From Candidatus Roizmanbacteria bacterium CG11_big_fil_rev_8_21_14_0_20_36_8 (GTDB taxonomy: Bacteria; Patescibacteriota; Microgenomatia; UBA1406; GWC2-37-13), in assembly GCA_002796045.1 (NCBI GenBank), contig PCVM01000017.1, positions 1,154 through 8,322 of the forward strand: a stretch of DNA of 7,169 nucleotides. Reading direction: 5' to 3'. The position numbers were made by a program, and so were the translations under genes. The notes under the pieces are model-generated. The model searched no databases. It was given only the letters and a program-made list of their open reading frames with translations, and was not told where the DNA came from. This document shows positions 5,873 through 7,169 of the stretch, piece after piece. Every line of letters begins with the position of its first letter. Positions within the stretch are counted from its first letter, which is position 1.

Positions 5873-6306
5873 TGTAGAGAGTCAATATTTTCAGGTCTAA
5901 CAGTATATGTGCTATCATCAACTTCAAAAACAGTGTCGATTCTATAACTTGTACAAAAATTATTTGGAGTATTTGTACAAGTTAAAGGAAGAGGCAAATA
6001 ACCATAACCTCCCGGTCTATTGATTGGATCAGTTGGTCTTTGATCTAAATAGCCTTCATTTACCAAGACGTTTAATGAAGTTGGATAAAAACCACCAACT
6101 TGATTTGAGTAATAAAGATTTAAAGCGTTTCTAATCATTTCAATATCTGTTCTTCGTCTATTATCTCTGGATTTCTGAGAAAATGATGAAAATGAAACCA
6201 TTCCAACTCCACTCATAACGAGAATTACTGTTACAACAATCAATAACTCAATATAGGTGAAAGCAGATTTATTTTTTGAGAAATTATCAATTGACATAAA
6301 AAACAT
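5869..6306 (-). CDS. Type IV pilin / GspG-like major pseudopilin
   Basis: A 145-residue prepilin, the first in the operon and the likeliest main subunit. The leader ends KNKSA and the mature protein begins FTYIELLIVVTVILVMSGVG, with Glu20 at +5. Position -1 is Ala15 instead of the usual Gly, which prepilin peptidases can accept. After the membrane helix, RRTDIEMIRNALNLYYS, then GGFYPTSLNVLVNEGYLDQ and RPTDP match the GspG/PilA pattern (AL-x-x-Y, YPT, P-x-DP). Cys110 and Cys118 probably close a small disulfide loop; their codons lie in the arms of a perfect hairpin. An in-frame ATG at 6297 is an alternative start that shortens the leader from 15 to 12 residues. It lies 11 nt after holB and overlaps the next gene by ATGA. 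Confidence 0.88.
   Translation of the reverse strand: MFFMSIDNFSKNKSAFTYIELLIVVTVILVMSGVGMVSFSSFSQKSRDNRRRTDIEMIRNALNLYYSNQVGGFYPTSLNVLVNEGYLDQRPTDPINRPGGYGYLPLPLTCTNTPNNFCTSYRIDTVFEVDDSTYTVRPENIDSLQ
5945..5984. repeat. Perfect 13-bp inverted repeat inside the pilin gene
   Basis: TAACTTGTACAAA (5945-5957) and TTTGTACAAGTTA (5972-5984) pair perfectly around a 14-nt loop. Each arm contains the 8-bp palindrome TTGTACAA and encodes a Thr-Cys or Cys-Thr pair. In the mRNA it would be a stable stem for such an A+T-rich region. Confidence 0.85.
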
Positions 6307-6317
6307 TATAGTACTTT

Positions 6318-6983
6318 TTAAGATTTGACGGTATCTTTATCAATAAATTTTAAAGTTGAAATTATCCAATGATCGATTGCGAGCTGTGGGTTAATATTAT
6401 TTTTTAATAAAAGTGAATATAACTGTACAGCGAGTCGAGCAGATTTTACTGACCATAAAGATCCACTGACATAGTATCGTTTAAGTTCTTCGATTAAATT
6501 TCTAAATGTTAGAACTGCATCATCCCTTTTGGGTATTTGATAATTTTTTAGCGAGAGAGCGTTAATTTTTAGATTTAATAAGTCATCAATTGAGGTTAAT
6601 TTTTTGAAAGAGTCAATGCAAGAAGTTGGTGAAGTAACGACTCTACAGCGCGATCGAATTGTATCAATTATCGAATACACTTCCGTAGTGCATAAATAAT
6701 AAGTATTATTTCCAAGCGTGTCTTCAAGTAATTTCAACATTGCATTTTGAGCTTCGAGTGTAGCCGTTTCGAATCTTTCAAAGATTACAATTTGTTTTTT
6801 GGATCTTGTCACATAAAGGCTCGTTTTGAGTTCTCTAATCTGATCAAGAGTAATCCTAGAAGTTTGCGGTCTTATCTTAACAGCATGAGCAAAAAGCGAC
6901 TTGTCTAGATGTAATAACTTACAGATAATCTCAATGCAATCGTCGTCAGGATTGTGACTGATAATTAATGGTATATCGTCCAT
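6318..6983 (-). CDS. holB: DNA polymerase III delta' subunit-like protein (reduced AAA+ clamp-loader)
   Basis: In the clamp loader, delta' is a structural AAA+ subunit that helps load the sliding clamp. This 221-residue protein contains the best-conserved block of the DnaX/HolB family: TLEAQNAMLKLLED (75-88), then NNTYYLCTTEVYSIIDTIRSRCRVV (93-116 region), including the SRC motif at 111-113, whose Arg acts in trans in partner active sites. The usual N-terminal P-loop is missing. The matching position reads LIISHNPDDDC, so it cannot bind ATP in the normal way, as is also true of some delta' proteins. It is about 100 residues shorter than typical delta'. It begins the pilus operon and diverges from the pilB-like gene across 49 bp. 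Delta (HolA) is less likely because of the SRC motif. Confidence 0.82.
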   Translation of the reverse strand: MDDIPLIISHNPDDDCIEIICKLLHLDKSLFAHAVKIRPQTSRITLDQIRELKTSLYVTRSKKQIVIFERFETATLEAQNAMLKLLEDTLGNNTYYLCTTEVYSIIDTIRSRCRVVTSPTSCIDSFKKLTSIDDLLNLKINALSLKNYQIPKRDDAVLTFRNLIEELKRYYVSGSLWSVKSARLAVQLYSLLLKNNINPQLAIDHWIISTLKFIDKDTVKS

Positions 6984-6998
6984 ATTTGTTAAATGTGT

Positions 6999-7026
6999 TT
7001 GAATTTTCTATTAAATCTTCTATAGT
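6999..7026 (+). promoter_or_regulatory. Promoter of the pilB-like gene, predicted leaderless
   Basis: TTGAAT (6999-7004), a 16-bp spacer and TATAGT (7021-7026) lie directly before the ATG at 7033. The expected start site, seven bases after the -10 box, is the A of the ATG, so the mRNA would have no leader. I could not pick out a convincing promoter for holB on the other strand in the same 49 bp. Confidence 0.55.
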
Positions 7027-7032
7027 GAATAT

Positions 7033-7169
7033 ATGGGTATACAACCGAAAGAATTTCTTGACAAACTTGTTGTAAAAGGAATCATAACTAAACAACAAGC
7101 AACTCAACATGAGGTCGGCTCACTTAAAAAAGAAATGCCAATCGATCAGTACCTCCTTCAGTATACCAA
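7033..7169 (+). CDS. N-terminus of a probable PilB/GspE-type pilus assembly ATPase (cut by the right edge)
   Basis: Only 45 codons are visible. The sequence has the pattern of the MshEN/GspE N-terminal domain found before the ATPase core of PilB: FLDKLVVKGIITKQQATQ corresponds to L-x-x-LV-x-x-G-x-I-x-x-x-Q, followed by a linker and a second short helix MPIDQYLLQYT. The Walker motifs that would prove an ATPase lie outside the window. The place, divergent from a pilin-pilMNO operon that has no motor gene, supports PilB as the motor that drives pilus extension. No Shine-Dalgarno sequence is present and the promoter abuts the ATG. An unrelated protein with a similar helical N-terminus cannot be excluded. 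Confidence 0.6.
   Translation, partial: MGIQPKEFLDKLVVKGIITKQQATQHEVGSLKKEMPIDQYLLQYT

Noticed and set aside
1..7169. CRISPR array, tRNA, rRNA, insertion sequence or defence island
   Set aside because: No spaced direct repeats, cloverleaf-like CCA ends, rRNA blocks, transposase motifs or terminal inverted repeats were seen; genes cover nearly the whole window.

Overview
The window is A+T-rich, uses the standard code (TGA ends several genes, for example rnc and pilM) and is very tightly packed. Small informational genes sit next to a compact type IV pilus cluster. Abbreviated proteins (a 122-aa NusB, a 221-aa delta' subunit without a P-loop), few Shine-Dalgarno sequences, and a pilus assembly set without an outer-membrane secretin gene in view all suggest a Candidate Phyla Radiation (Patescibacteria) genome, possibly Microgenomates-like. 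That placement is inference from gene content and style, not from a marker tree.

Left part (1-2079). A minus-strand NYN-domain (LabA/DUF88-like) nuclease gene runs off the left edge. It is interrupted by an apparent one-base frameshift in a run of six A (T on the + strand, 74-79). Divergent from it, a good promoter at 455-483 drives rpmF-nusB-rnc (ribosomal protein L32, antitermination factor NusB, RNase III) with gaps of 13 and 7 nt. rpsP (S16) follows with its own TATAAT box. This is a ribosome and rRNA production/processing cluster. The fatty-acid genes that often lie between rpmF and rnc, and the rimM/trmD genes that often follow rpsP, are absent.

Middle and right part (2085-6983, minus strand). 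One long transcription unit reads, in order: a reduced DNA polymerase III delta' (holB-like), a GspG/PilA-like pilin, a GspH/FimT-like pseudopilin, a PilV-like and a PilW/GspJ-like minor pilin, then pilM, pilN and pilO. Most junctions overlap (ATGA or longer), which implies translational coupling. The four prepilins share a prepilin peptidase site with Glu at +5. PilM, PilN and PilO would form the inner-membrane alignment platform.

Right edge (7033-7169). The first 45 codons of a plus-strand gene diverge from holB. They look like the N-terminus of a PilB/GspE-type assembly ATPase, which would complete the pilus machinery. Its promoter places the start site on the ATG itself, predicting a leaderless mRNA.

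The items most worth a second look are the NYN frameshift, the perfect 13-bp hairpin over the two cysteine codons of the pilin gene, the leaderless promoter, and the degenerate nucleotide-binding motifs of PilM. I found no CRISPR array, tRNA, rRNA, IS element or defence system.
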